Positions 8,955 through 15,396 of a stretch of 64,000 nt of DNA are shown here, one piece after another; position 1 is the first letter of the stretch, and every line of letters starts with the position of its first letter. The translations under genes were made by a program, and so were the position numbers. Below the pieces are notes generated by a model. That model ran no database searches, was not told the origin of the DNA, and saw nothing but the letters and a program-made list of their open reading frames with translations. Source of the stretch: Ferdinandcohnia sp036965045 (GTDB lineage Bacteria > Bacillota > Bacilli > Bacillales > Bacillaceae_L); NCBI RefSeq assembly GCF_036965045.1, contig NZ_JBALOV010000028.1, positions 14,638 to 78,637 on the forward strand, written 5' to 3'.

Positions 8955-9410
8955 CTAATGTGTATAGTCCTCTTTTACACTACCTTGTACTGAACCATTA
9001 GAGAACTGCATAGCCCTCTCTTTTATCTTATCAATATCTATTGTATGGTCTTCATTAATTGTACGAACTTCTTTCTTATCCGTTAACATTTCATGCATCT
9101 TTAAGAATAATTCAGCATGTTTACCACTACCCTTAACAGCTTGTTCCTTAATAGCATTTAACACTTCAGGTAGATGTTTAGTCGTATGCTTTAACATTTC
9201 TTTTTTTAAATCACGTTCATCTAATGCTCCATCTTTTCTCCAACTGTACAGGGTATTTAAATGGACACCAATATAATCTGCTATATCCTGGTACGTATTA
9301 AGTAACTTAACCTTGTTTCCATTCTCATCTAATGCCCAACGTTCAGACTTAGGTAAAGCAAGATAATACATCGCCTGTAATTGTTCTGGTGTATATGTTT
9401 TCTTAGCGAT
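8955..9410 (-). CDS. phage terminase small subunit (phBC6A51-type HTH), probable AUC start
   Basis: Recognises the packaging site and loads the large subunit. An N-terminal helix-turn-helix is visible (TYQDIADYIGVHLNTLYSWR), followed by helical oligomerisation segments. The first ATG (9369-9371) has no ribosome binding site; extending upstream in the open frame gives an ATC at 9408-9410 with AAAGGAG 9 bases before it and the N-terminus MAKKTYTPEQLQAMYYLAL, a normal start for this family. The upstream gene's TAA lies one base away. The product is 151 residues. The non-AUG start is inferred. Confidence 0.75.
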   Translation of the reverse strand: MAKKTYTPEQLQAMYYLALPKSERWALDENGNKVKLLNTYQDIADYIGVHLNTLYSWRKDGALDERDLKKEMLKHTTKHLPEVLNAIKEQAVKGSGKHAELFLKMHEMLTDKKEVRTINEDHTIDIDKIKERAMQFSNGSVQGSVKEDYTH

Positions 9411-9411
9411 T

Positions 9412-9744
9412 TTAACCGACTCCTTTCAATTCAATTAATATTTCCTCAGTAATCCTATTTAACACACTCTTAGTAATCTCAAACTCATTCTTCAAACGCT
9501 CAACTAATTCTGGTTGTTTCCTATTCCACCATATTTCAAACTGCAATCTTTCCACCTTATCGAAATAAGGATTGACATACTCATTCCAATATCTAACCGT
9601 ATGAACATGGTCGCAACTTTTGCAAGTGTAATACCAGTGGAAAACAGATCTGTCCCTATAAAGTCCGATATAAGGCTTATTAAGCTTTTTTGGTACTTTA
9701 AATTTAGACGGACACGCTGTACACTTGATAGTCCTAATAGCCAT
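9412..9744 (-). CDS. small zinc-ribbon phage protein
   Basis: This 110-residue protein has two CxxC pairs, CTAC at residues 8-11 and CKSC near residue 41, separated by about 30 residues, which is the spacing of a zinc ribbon. The C-terminal half is helical and charged. It starts directly at the TAG of the gene before it and ends one base from the small terminase start, so it is cotranscribed with packaging genes. It might help terminase action, as HNH or zinc proteins do at this place in other phages, but no nuclease motif is present. Confidence 0.6.
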   Translation of the reverse strand: MAIRTIKCTACPSKFKVPKKLNKPYIGLYRDRSVFHWYYTCKSCDHVHTVRYWNEYVNPYFDKVERLQFEIWWNRKQPELVERLKNEFEITKSVLNRITEEILIELKGVG

Positions 9745-9897
9745 CTAACTAATCCAAAACGAAAAGCACAAGGCCAATATTCCAGCAATACTGATACTTG
9801 AATAATGAACTTTATTTTCTTTAATCGGATCATCACAAACAAATAATACACACAATCCAATAATTACAAATAAAACTATCTGAAACGCTAATAACAA
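9745..9897 (-). CDS. small membrane protein with two transmembrane segments
   Basis: A 50-residue frame starting at TTG (9895-9897) with GGAGG 8 bases upstream. Residues 5-20 and 33-49 are hydrophobic, joined by the polar stretch DDPIKENKVHY, which predicts a hairpin membrane protein. Its start abuts the stop of the upstream small gene and its stop abuts the ATG of the zinc-ribbon gene, so it is one link of a coupled chain. No function is recognised. Confidence 0.55.
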   Translation of the reverse strand: MLLAFQIVLFVIIGLCVLFVCDDPIKENKVHYSSISIAGILALCFSFWIS

Positions 9898-10044
9898 TTA
9901 TTTTCCCTCCAAAGGATCGAATTCAAATAATAATTCACCATCTAATGACCAATACTGAGTAATTATTCTTATTGGGTCATCTTTTCCGTTACCTTTTCTT
10001 TTTAAGATTGTTTCAATAACTTGAGTTACTTTAGCATAATCCAT
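9898..10044 (-). CDS. small phage protein of unknown function
   Basis: A 48-residue frame beginning MDYAKVTQVIETILKRKG, with GGAG 8 bases before the ATG. It ends exactly where the next gene's TTG begins. The predicted fold is a helix followed by a beta hairpin (PIRIITQYWSLDGELLFEFD). It is the first gene after the terminator at 10061-10082, so transcription from upstream must read through it or a promoter lies close by. Confidence 0.55.
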   Translation of the reverse strand: MDYAKVTQVIETILKRKGNGKDDPIRIITQYWSLDGELLFEFDPLEGK

Positions 10045-10060
10045 CTAATCAACTCCATAT

Positions 10061-10082
10061 AAAAAAGCACTCAAATGAGTGC
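10061..10082 (-). terminator. intrinsic terminator
   Basis: On the minus strand the arms GCACTC and GAGTGC with a 4-base loop are followed by six T. It ends the gene at 10093-10557. Confidence 0.8.
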
Positions 10083-10092
10083 CTTCAAATTA

Positions 10093-10557
10093 TTATTCAA
10101 TTACACTATTTACATTAATATTTACGATCTCCCAATCTTTAAATATTAAATTCTTCCTTTTTTCGTCTAGCTGAATAATTATTTCCATGTTACTTTTTAT
10201 TCTTTGTATATCAGACTTTCTCTTAGAACTAACAGTTGTAATTACCTTGTATGTACGATCACCTTCGTAGGTTGCTTGATACTCTTCTGCAACGCTAACG
10301 TCAATTTGTTCTTCAGTAAAACCCTCTAAACCCCACTGTTTATAAACATACTCCTTGGCATAATCGCTTGAAATTTGAAATGCCTTTTCTCTATAGTCAT
10401 TCGATTTTAGGTCTTCATCAGAGATTGGAAGTATATAGAGACTCTGAAAAAATTGAACAATAAAATAAATAATAAGTCCGATTCCAATAATTAATCCAAA
10501 CCCTATCAACCCTGCACTTGCATCATCATCCACTTTTCTTACTTCCCATTTCGCCAT
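10093..10557 (-). CDS. single-pass membrane protein of unknown function
   Basis: A 154-residue protein with a polar N-terminus (MAKWEVRKVDDDAS), one strong membrane segment at about residues 17-38 (GFGLIIGIGLIIYFIVQFF) and a soluble C-terminal domain of mixed helices and strands. The N-terminal segment has no signal-peptidase site, so a membrane-anchored topology is expected. It has its own terminator. I recognise no family; it is cargo rather than structural. Confidence 0.6.
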   Translation of the reverse strand: MAKWEVRKVDDDASAGLIGFGLIIGIGLIIYFIVQFFQSLYILPISDEDLKSNDYREKAFQISSDYAKEYVYKQWGLEGFTEEQIDVSVAEEYQATYEGDRTYKVITTVSSKRKSDIQRIKSNMEIIIQLDEKRKNLIFKDWEIVNINVNSVIE

Positions 10558-10670
10558 ATTCCATCTTCACTCCTAGTACAAATATACTAGTTTATGATAA
10601 TGCAATTTGAAATGATTGACAATTAATTAAAAATCTTTCTTTCATTAATAAGCACCCATTATTGAGCGCT

Positions 10671-10901
10671 TCAAGATTCTTTACTAAATATCATCCATAT
10701 AAAATAAATAATTGCTACTACTATAGACGTATTCAAATATCCTGACCAATTAAAAAACAAGTCGGATATCGAATTTGCCGTATCATAATTATGACCATGC
10801 CAAAAAAATGTATGTATTCCAAATATGACAATATATAATATTGGTGGGACAATTACTCCAAAAATCAAACAGTATATTGAAGCACCTATTATCTTTTCCA
10901 T
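10671..10901 (-). CDS. small membrane protein, three hydrophobic segments
   Basis: The start at 10899-10901 is chosen because GGAGGTG lies 5 bases upstream, giving 76 residues (MEKIIGASIYCLIFG onward) instead of a longer frame without a ribosome binding site. Hydrophobic segments at residues 4-27 and 51-72 surround a polar loop with two histidines. The gene is bracketed by terminators on both sides and appears to be an independent unit. Function unknown. Confidence 0.5.
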   Translation of the reverse strand: MEKIIGASIYCLIFGVIVPPILYIVIFGIHTFFWHGHNYDTANSISDLFFNWSGYLNTSIVVAIIYFIWMIFSKES

Positions 10902-10944
10902 ATCGCACCTCCAAAATATATATCGGTTAAATATGGAATTCATT

Positions 10945-10976
10945 AAAAAAGACACCCACAACAATTTATGGATGCC
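10945..10976 (-). terminator. intrinsic terminator, duplicated at 14318-14348
   Basis: On the minus strand GGCATCC pairs with GGGTGTC (two G-T pairs), followed by six T. Almost the same sequence recurs at 14318-14348. Confidence 0.6.
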
Positions 10977-11013
10977 TTAATTTCATTTATTTACTTTTTA
11001 GTAATTAAAGTAG

Positions 11014-11127
11014 TCAACTCTCATCAATACTTTTCAAAGTCGCTAACAATTCATCTTTCCACGCTTGATCTTCTTGTTGTTTTTGCTGCATAGCTTGTAA
11101 ATTTTGTCTCATTGTATCGTTAAACAT
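11014..11127 (-). CDS. very small glutamine-rich phage protein
   Basis: A 37-residue frame MFNDTMRQNLQAMQQKQQ followed by a charged helix ending LKSIDES. GGAG lies 10 bases before the ATG. The predicted structure is a single amphipathic helix. It lies between two terminators, so it is a stand-alone unit. No family recognised. Confidence 0.45.
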   Translation of the reverse strand: MFNDTMRQNLQAMQQKQQEDQAWKDELLATLKSIDES

Positions 11128-11143
11128 TTTCTTTTCACTCCAA

Positions 11144-11172
11144 TAAAAAACACCCACAAAGATTTGTAGGTG
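11144..11172 (-). terminator. intrinsic terminator
   Basis: A perfect-but-one 10-bp stem (CACCTACAAA with TTTGTGGGTG) and a two-base loop is followed by six T on the minus strand. It ends the gene at 11234-11380. Confidence 0.75.
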
Positions 11173-11204
11173 AAAATCAAGAAATATATATTAATGTTCA
11201 AGAA

Positions 11205-11413
11205 CTCTCAAACAGGCCAATCAAATTTTCTGTCTATTCTAGGGGTGTTATATTGGACAGATCAACTAAAATAATCCTATAGTTCATCTGTTCGTCCATG
11301 ATTTCACAGTAACCATTGTCATACATAAAAAAGATTGTATACATCTTGTCTTGATACTCTACTCTTGTACCAACTTTCATCTAAAAAAAGACCCCCTAAG
11401 ACCTGTTTGAGAG
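11205..11413. repeat. 12-bp inverted repeats flanking a small gene
   Basis: CTCTCAAACAGG at 11205-11216 and its exact reverse complement at 11402-11413 bracket the small gene at 11234-11380. Similarity stops outside the 12 bases. Confidence 0.6.
11234..11380 (-). CDS. small phage protein, beta-rich
   Basis: A 48-residue frame starting MKVGTRVEYQDKMYTIF and ending VDLSNITPLE. An AGGGGG ribosome binding site lies about 11 bases before the ATG. The pattern of alternating hydrophobic residues suggests a small beta barrel. It is divergent from the Spo0E-like gene and is enclosed by 12-bp inverted repeats. Function unknown. Confidence 0.5.
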   Translation of the reverse strand: MKVGTRVEYQDKMYTIFFMYDNGYCEIMDEQMNYRIILVDLSNITPLE

Positions 11414-11466
11414 CCTATTTTAGAAATTACCAATTTATAACCTTTTTGTAAAGAGGTGATTATTTC

Positions 11467-11529
11467 TGTCACATTTTTGTCACATATCTCACATCTTCTT
11501 TTGACATATTTTGTCGAAAGTATTTTACT
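11467..11529 (+). promoter_or_regulatory. candidate promoter with Spo0A box upstream of Spo0E-like gene
   Basis: TTGACA at 11501-11506 and TTTACT at 11524-11529 are separated by 17 bases. A perfect Spo0A box TGTCGAA (11512-11518) lies between them. Upstream, TGTCACAT occurs twice (11467 and 11478), one helical turn apart, as a further candidate protein site. Confidence 0.5.
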
Positions 11530-11605
11530 TATGTTAAAAATTTTGCATAATATTGTTTGTATTTGATTTTAAGTAAAGTTATAAATCTTTAAAGAGGTGT
11601 AATAA

Positions 11606-11782
11606 TTGTTACAGGAAAGTACGCAACCGAATAGAGAAACTCTTATTTTATCAATAGTGCGAAAAAGAGATGAAATGATTCGCCTTGCTACTTCAAATGG
11701 TCTATTAAACAGTAAAACAATTAAATGTAGTCAAGAACTCGATAGGTTATTAAATGCTTACAAAAAGTTTCAAATCCATTAA
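11606..11782 (+). CDS. Spo0E-like aspartyl-phosphate phosphatase
   Basis: A 58-residue protein starting at TTG with AAAGAGGTG upstream. The family pattern is clear: a first helix with RKRDEMIRLATSNGL, then TIKCSQELDRLLNAYKK, which contains the SQELD signature of Spo0E/YisI/YnzD proteins. These two-helix proteins remove phosphate from Spo0A and delay sporulation. It is a rightward gene in a leftward-transcribed cargo region, so it can be expressed in the lysogen. A candidate promoter with a Spo0A box precedes it. Confidence 0.8.
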   Translation: MLQESTQPNRETLILSIVRKRDEMIRLATSNGLLNSKTIKCSQELDRLLNAYKKFQIH

Positions 11783-11850
11783 TAACCTATAGGTGTCCTA
11801 CGTTTTCTACAATTGTATTTCAATAGTGACACCGTTTTTCATCTCCATAT

Positions 11851-11875
11851 AAAAAAGCACCCTATTAAGGAGTGC
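11851..11875 (-). terminator. intrinsic terminator
   Basis: On the minus strand GCAC(T)CC pairs with GGGTGC and is followed by six T. The flanking text CTCCATATAAAAAAGCAC is the same as at the terminator near 10061, so the module was probably duplicated. Confidence 0.65.
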
Positions 11876-12394
11876 TTAAAGTACTTTTGATACAATTGCT
11901 TTACCTTCGAACAAGTATTCAATTTTACTTTGATCACTTTTTTCTTGATTCCAGTAATTTGTCGCATCAATTCTTACATCATTTAACTTTTTTATTCCAC
12001 CACTTACAAAAAGAGAATCACACTTAAACAACTTTCCATGTAATTCAAGTTCTAATAATTGACAATAAAATGAGTTAAAATTTAATTCATGTTTCCAATA
12101 TTCGATTTCATTCCCACTACTTAGCCAAATACACTTCTGTCTTGAGGGTAAATCTTTATTTACATTTAACCTGATTTCTTCAAATATTGTTTCTCTTGCA
12201 AAATGCCAATAGTACGTAAGTCCTTGGCCTAATGACTCTATGGTATTTACGTAACGAACATCCTTAACATCATAATCCCCAAAGAAACGGTTATAACCAT
12301 TTGTGGGTGTAATTATTTCCTCACCTTCGACATATATCTTGGAAACTTTATTTGTATTTATATGATACAATTTCAACCCAGTTACAATATCCAT
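11876..12394 (-). CDS. uncharacterised cargo protein (DUF2441-like)
   Basis: A 172-residue soluble protein. The middle part reads ARETIFEEIRLNV...LPSRQKCIWLS, which resembles the DUF2441 family pattern of a FE.IR helix followed by PSR..C.WL; the resemblance is from memory and partial. No signal peptide or membrane segment. It has its own terminator and lies in the variable region of the prophage. Function unknown. Confidence 0.55.
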   Translation of the reverse strand: MDIVTGLKLYHINTNKVSKIYVEGEEIITPTNGYNRFFGDYDVKDVRYVNTIESLGQGLTYYWHFARETIFEEIRLNVNKDLPSRQKCIWLSSGNEIEYWKHELNFNSFYCQLLELELHGKLFKCDSLFVSGGIKKLNDVRIDATNYWNQEKSDQSKIEYLFEGKAIVSKVL

Positions 12395-12433
12395 AATGAG
12401 AAGTCCTCGACTACTTAAAGAATAGGAGTATCA

Positions 12434-12925
12434 TTAAAATATATTTTCATAAGCATTTAATTCAGCTTCTAATTCATCGATTGATTCTTGATAATCTTTT
12501 TGTAAGAATCTGTGATGAGTTAAAACCAGTAATAAACTATCCATTATTTGTGGAAAAGGTACATCTTCTAACAACTTTCTAAATGTAATATTTTTTGGTT
12601 TTTCTTTAGGATTGTACAAATCAACTATTACAGGCATACCTTGTTCAACATCGAAAACATAAAGTTCACTTTCTCTAGTATCATGATATAATACAGGGCC
12701 TCTAGCACTCATATAATCTGTATCTTTTCCTTTAAACATATAACCTTTTTGTTTAATTACATGCATTACCGGAAATAATTTTCGAACAGTATCTCTAATT
12801 TTTTCTTCCTGTTTATCGACTATTGCTCTATGAGATTGAGCTAATGATGATACTAAAACATACTCTTCCTCAATGTTGTCCATTAATTCTTTTACAACTA
12901 CCTCTAACTTTTCCAGAACAAACAC
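12434..12925 (-). CDS. uncharacterised cargo protein with coiled-coil ends
   Basis: A 163-residue protein with a GTG start. Residues 1-45 and 135-160 are strongly helical and charged, and may pair; the middle contains a beta-rich part (PVLYHDTRESELYVFDVEQG). The ribosome binding site (GAGGGA) is very close to the GTG, so the true start may be slightly downstream. A repeated promoter-like element (12938-12966) lies directly before it. I recognise no family. Confidence 0.5.
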   Translation of the reverse strand: MFVLEKLEVVVKELMDNIEEEYVLVSSLAQSHRAIVDKQEEKIRDTVRKLFPVMHVIKQKGYMFKGKDTDYMSARGPVLYHDTRESELYVFDVEQGMPVIVDLYNPKEKPKNITFRKLLEDVPFPQIMDSLLLVLTHHRFLQKDYQESIDELEAELNAYENIF

Positions 12926-12937
12926 TCCCTCACCAAA

Positions 12938-12966
12938 TATTTAATTACATTTCCAATATTCGCCAA
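12938..12966 (-). promoter_or_regulatory. cargo-gene promoter repeat, copy 1
   Basis: Reading the minus strand, TTGGCG (12966-12961) and TAAATA (12943-12938) are 17 bases apart. The spacer contains AATATTGGAAATG, shared with copies 2 and 3 at 13721 and 14765. Copies 1 and 3 are similar over about 35 bases. Confidence 0.5.
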
Positions 12967-12992
12967 GGAGTGACAAAAATCCTACTATTATT

Positions 12993-13703
12993 TTACAATT
13001 TTCTATAAAATATTAAATCTTCATCTTTCAATTTAATTAAGGAGTATAATTTATCAAATACAACTGTTGTATAACCACCATGACTTCCGCCGACAAATGC
13101 ATGTTGTTCCATAAAGCAACCAGTTCTAACCATCCTAACGACCAAGGCTTTTAATTCATCAGGTGTAATTTTTATATCCCTATAAACTGTTTCCTCAAAC
13201 TGTTTCCAATGATTTATTTTTGCATCATTGTGAAATCCACCTGTCTCTTTTTCAATTTCTTTTAACGTAAAGAGAAAATAAATTTCCCTAAAAGTTAATT
13301 CATCTAGAATTTTTAAATAATCATCATACTCGTCTGCTTTACTCAATTGCCCACTAGGTAATCCACTTTTGAACAATCTCGCAAAAAATCTAATTTTTTC
13401 TCTTTGCTTCGTAAATAGTGCCGCTTTAAAAGTAGAAAAATAAGCATGTAGAAATTCTTCAGACTCTATAATCTCTGTTGTTAACTCCACTGTACCTGAA
13501 TTTAATTCATCATAGAAACATTTAGCACGCTCTATTAAAATATTATTATATGAATTAGTTAGCGCTAAATCTACAATTGAACCAAAAGGCACAATTTGTA
13601 CTAAGCTCCTAATAACGGTATTTCCATTGTATTTCGCTAATAATTCTTTTTTTATGGTATTTTTAACTACATTATCAACAATACTTAATTCATTATTACT
13701 CAA
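12993..13703 (-). CDS. uncharacterised helical cargo protein
   Basis: A 236-residue protein with a TTG start and GGGAG 10 bases upstream. It is almost entirely helical, with a hydrophobic patch at residues 30-50 (RSLVQIVPFGSIVDLAL) and a C-terminal VGGSHGGYTTVVFDKL segment that may be a beta hairpin of a winged-helix. The size, helical content and place among independently promoted cargo genes would fit an abortive-infection or superinfection-exclusion protein, but there is no diagnostic motif. A repeated promoter-like element precedes it. Confidence 0.55.
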   Translation of the reverse strand: MSNNELSIVDNVVKNTIKKELLAKYNGNTVIRSLVQIVPFGSIVDLALTNSYNNILIERAKCFYDELNSGTVELTTEIIESEEFLHAYFSTFKAALFTKQREKIRFFARLFKSGLPSGQLSKADEYDDYLKILDELTFREIYFLFTLKEIEKETGGFHNDAKINHWKQFEETVYRDIKITPDELKALVVRMVRTGCFMEQHAFVGGSHGGYTTVVFDKLYSLIKLKDEDLIFYRKL

Positions 13704-13720
13704 CTAAACACATCTCCCAT

Positions 13721-13749
13721 CAAATATTCGCATTTCCAATATTCAACAA
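13721..13749 (-). promoter_or_regulatory. cargo-gene promoter repeat, copy 2
   Basis: On the minus strand TTGTTG (13749-13744) and TATTTG (13726-13721) are 17 bases apart, with the shared spacer motif AATATTGGAAATG. It lies just upstream of the gene at 12993-13703. Confidence 0.45.
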
Positions 13750-13804
13750 AAGGAGTTCTTTTCCTTCTTTGTATATGGTAAATTTTATATATGGAGGGGT
13801 ATTT

Positions 13805-14197
13805 ATGCTATATATTTACGGACGAATTAAGCCCACAATGGCAGTGTATTGGATAATGTTCGTATTTTCAATTATCGTCTTGTTTGCTTACTATTGGATG
13901 AAAATAGGTATTTTTGGACTTATTTTTGTTGCCATTTATCTAGGACTGCTATATTATTTTGTAATTAAAAAACTCTTGGACAAAAGTCTATACTTTTTTC
14001 TTTATTTTTATGTAATTGCTTATTTCTTTGTTGGTTTTGTTCCTTTTTTATTTATTGATCCATTTTTGTATTGTTCAAAACCCTACATGTTTTATGAACT
14101 AGGTGAAGGATACAATATACCTATCTTAACCAAAACATTTTATTCTATGGGTTTACTGAAAAATTGCGACCAGGATTTTACATTAATAGATTTCTAA
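13805..14197 (+). CDS. small multi-pass membrane protein of unknown function
   Basis: The start at 13805 is preceded by GGAGGGG at 5 bases; the frame is open further upstream but without a ribosome binding site. The 130-residue product has four hydrophobic segments (roughly residues 12-30, 36-56, 62-82 and a shorter one near 85-95), rich in Phe and Tyr, and a soluble C-terminus. It is transcribed opposite to its neighbours and has a strong terminator. A prophage-encoded membrane protein of this kind can alter the host envelope, but nothing specific is seen. Confidence 0.55.
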   Translation: MLYIYGRIKPTMAVYWIMFVFSIIVLFAYYWMKIGIFGLIFVAIYLGLLYYFVIKKLLDKSLYFFLYFYVIAYFFVGFVPFLFIDPFLYCSKPYMFYELGEGYNIPILTKTFYSMGLLKNCDQDFTLIDF

Positions 14198-14227
14198 ATA
14201 TCTAACATAAAACATTTACATGTATGT

Positions 14228-14262
14228 GACCTTGATGACTTTCCACCTTCAAGGTCTTATTT
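14228..14262 (+). terminator. intrinsic terminator
   Basis: GACCTTGA and TTCAAGGTC form a stem of 8-9 bp around a 12-base loop, followed by TTATTTTTTATT. It ends the rightward membrane protein gene. Confidence 0.8.
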
Positions 14263-14317
14263 TTTATTCGTCATGCTAGTGAATTCGAACTCATAAGGGT
14301 CATATCATCACTACATT

Positions 14318-14348
14318 AAAAAGACACCCAAAACAATGTATGGATGCC
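14318..14348 (-). terminator. intrinsic terminator, copy of the one at 10945
   Basis: On the minus strand GGCATCC pairs with GGGTGTC, followed by five T. The text GACACCC...TATGGATGCC is nearly the same as at 10951-10976. Confidence 0.6.
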
Positions 14349-14356
14349 TTAATGAA

Positions 14357-14527
14357 TTATTTATGTTGATCTTCAATTGCTTCTACTAAGGTTTTATAAT
14401 ACTCTTCCTTAGTAAAAACACCTTTTTCAATTAACAATGCAACAATAGCTGTAATATGATCAACGAGCCCATCTTCATGAGAACGTCCCTCATTTAACTC
14501 ATTTAGTCTTGCTAATATATCATCCAA
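14357..14527 (-). CDS. small acidic cargo protein
   Basis: A 56-residue frame with a TTG start and AGGAG 9 bases upstream: MDDILARLNELNEGRSH, then a helix-turn-helix-sized stretch ITAIVALLIEKGVFTKEEY. Only helices are predicted. It ends 8 bases before a terminator. The pattern of a GVFTKEEY turn is seen in many phage proteins without known function. Unassigned. Confidence 0.55.
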   Translation of the reverse strand: MDDILARLNELNEGRSHEDGLVDHITAIVALLIEKGVFTKEEYYKTLVEAIEDQHK

Positions 14528-14555
14528 TATTTCCAACTCCTAATGATAGTTTCAA

Positions 14556-14744
14556 CTAATCTTCTATGGTAACTTTTACAACATTGTTTAGATTAACCAT
14601 AGTTCTACCCGAAACTTCAAACCAACCACCTTTATTAAGGTTACTCTTAATCTCTGGTATTCCCTCATATGGTGCAATAGTAAATTCTTCAAATTTACTA
14701 TTTACATAAAAGAAAGTTACCTTGTATTCTGTCGGTTGACTCAT
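14556..14744 (-). CDS. small cargo protein, beta-rich
   Basis: I place the start at 14742-14744 because GAGGAG precedes it at 8-10 bases; this gives 62 residues beginning MSQPTEYKVTFFY. Strand-helix-strand composition with a GGWFEVSGRTMVNLNNVV segment suggests a small beta barrel or binding fold. A repeated promoter-like element lies directly upstream. No family recognised. Confidence 0.55.
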   Translation of the reverse strand: MSQPTEYKVTFFYVNSKFEEFTIAPYEGIPEIKSNLNKGGWFEVSGRTMVNLNNVVKVTIED

Positions 14745-14764
14745 TATCTCCACTCCTCTAACAA

Positions 14765-14793
14765 ATACTATTAACACTTCCAATATTCGCCAA
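14765..14793 (-). promoter_or_regulatory. cargo-gene promoter repeat, copy 3
   Basis: On the minus strand TTGGCG (14793-14788) and TAGTAT (14770-14765) are 17 bases apart with the shared spacer motif AATATTGGAAGTG. This is the best -35/-10 match of the three copies. Confidence 0.5.
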
Positions 14794-14818
14794 GGAGTGA
14801 CAAAAGTCCTGCTAGAAT

Positions 14819-15247
14819 TTATTTACCATACCACATTTCTAATTCATTTTGTTCTTCTTGATTTAATGCATCGTACTCCAATTTCACTTTTGTTAAGTTA
14901 CGTTTTATTAATGTGTTTTTATAAATAAACAGAAAAATATATATAAGAAGATTGATGAACAAAACTAACCCAAAGAATAAATGAAACTGATTAATTATAA
15001 TAAAATTACCAAGCATTTGCTGTAAAAAACCAAAAATTAAAAATAAAGTTCCAACTTTCCCGTAAGCTTGTTGTTCATTTAAACTATTGAAAATCAAAGG
15101 ATGTATTCCCGCAATAGGAATTGTTTGTTTTACTATAACTTTATATTTCACTTTAAAGAACGCTATTCCTAATAAAATAGCACCTACCACATCCGATATA
15201 AGACCTGTAATGATTATATAGTTAATATCCAATACGTTCACATCCAT
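14819..15247 (-). CDS. multi-pass membrane protein of unknown function
   Basis: A 142-residue protein with four predicted membrane segments (about residues 8-30, 60-75, 78-92 and 93-112) and a charged C-terminal tail (KVKLEYDALNQEEQNELEMW). It lies between the tRNA-like gene and the third promoter repeat. No signal peptide or catalytic motif. Function unknown. Confidence 0.55.
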   Translation of the reverse strand: MDVNVLDINYIIITGLISDVVGAILLGIAFFKVKYKVIVKQTIPIAGIHPLIFNSLNEQQAYGKVGTLFLIFGFLQQMLGNFIIINQFHLFFGLVLFINLLIYIFLFIYKNTLIKRNLTKVKLEYDALNQEEQNELEMWYGK

Positions 15248-15284
15248 TTTTTACGCTTATTATATCATTTATATAATAATTTAG

Positions 15285-15359
15285 TGAACTCGACCAGATT
15301 CGAACTGGTAATCCACTCTGTATTTCTACAGGTTGCTCTAACCATTAAGCTACGAGTCC
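15285..15359 (-). tRNA. tRNA-like gene with abnormal anticodon arm (anticodon undetermined)
   Basis: On the minus strand a 7-bp acceptor stem (GGACTCG with CGAGTTC), a D arm with GCTT/GAGC around an AATGGTTA loop, and a perfect T arm (ACCAG-TTCGAAT-CTGGT) are all present. The anticodon region instead folds as CTGTA-GAAA-TACAG, a 5-bp stem with a GNRA tetraloop, and no 7-base loop with U33 can be drawn with a paired stem. The segment between D and T arms is 25 bases, slightly long. CCA is not encoded. It may be a decayed, unusual or non-decoding tRNA. Confidence 0.65.
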
Positions 15360-15396
15360 AAAAAGTATGGTAAATGTATTTCAATTTACACTTAAC

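Noticed and set aside
9504..9860. 118-codon frame overlapping the zinc-ribbon gene and the small membrane gene
   Set aside because: The two smaller coupled genes have better starts and protein-like composition; the long frame is rich in Phe/Ile/Arg runs and lacks a ribosome binding site.
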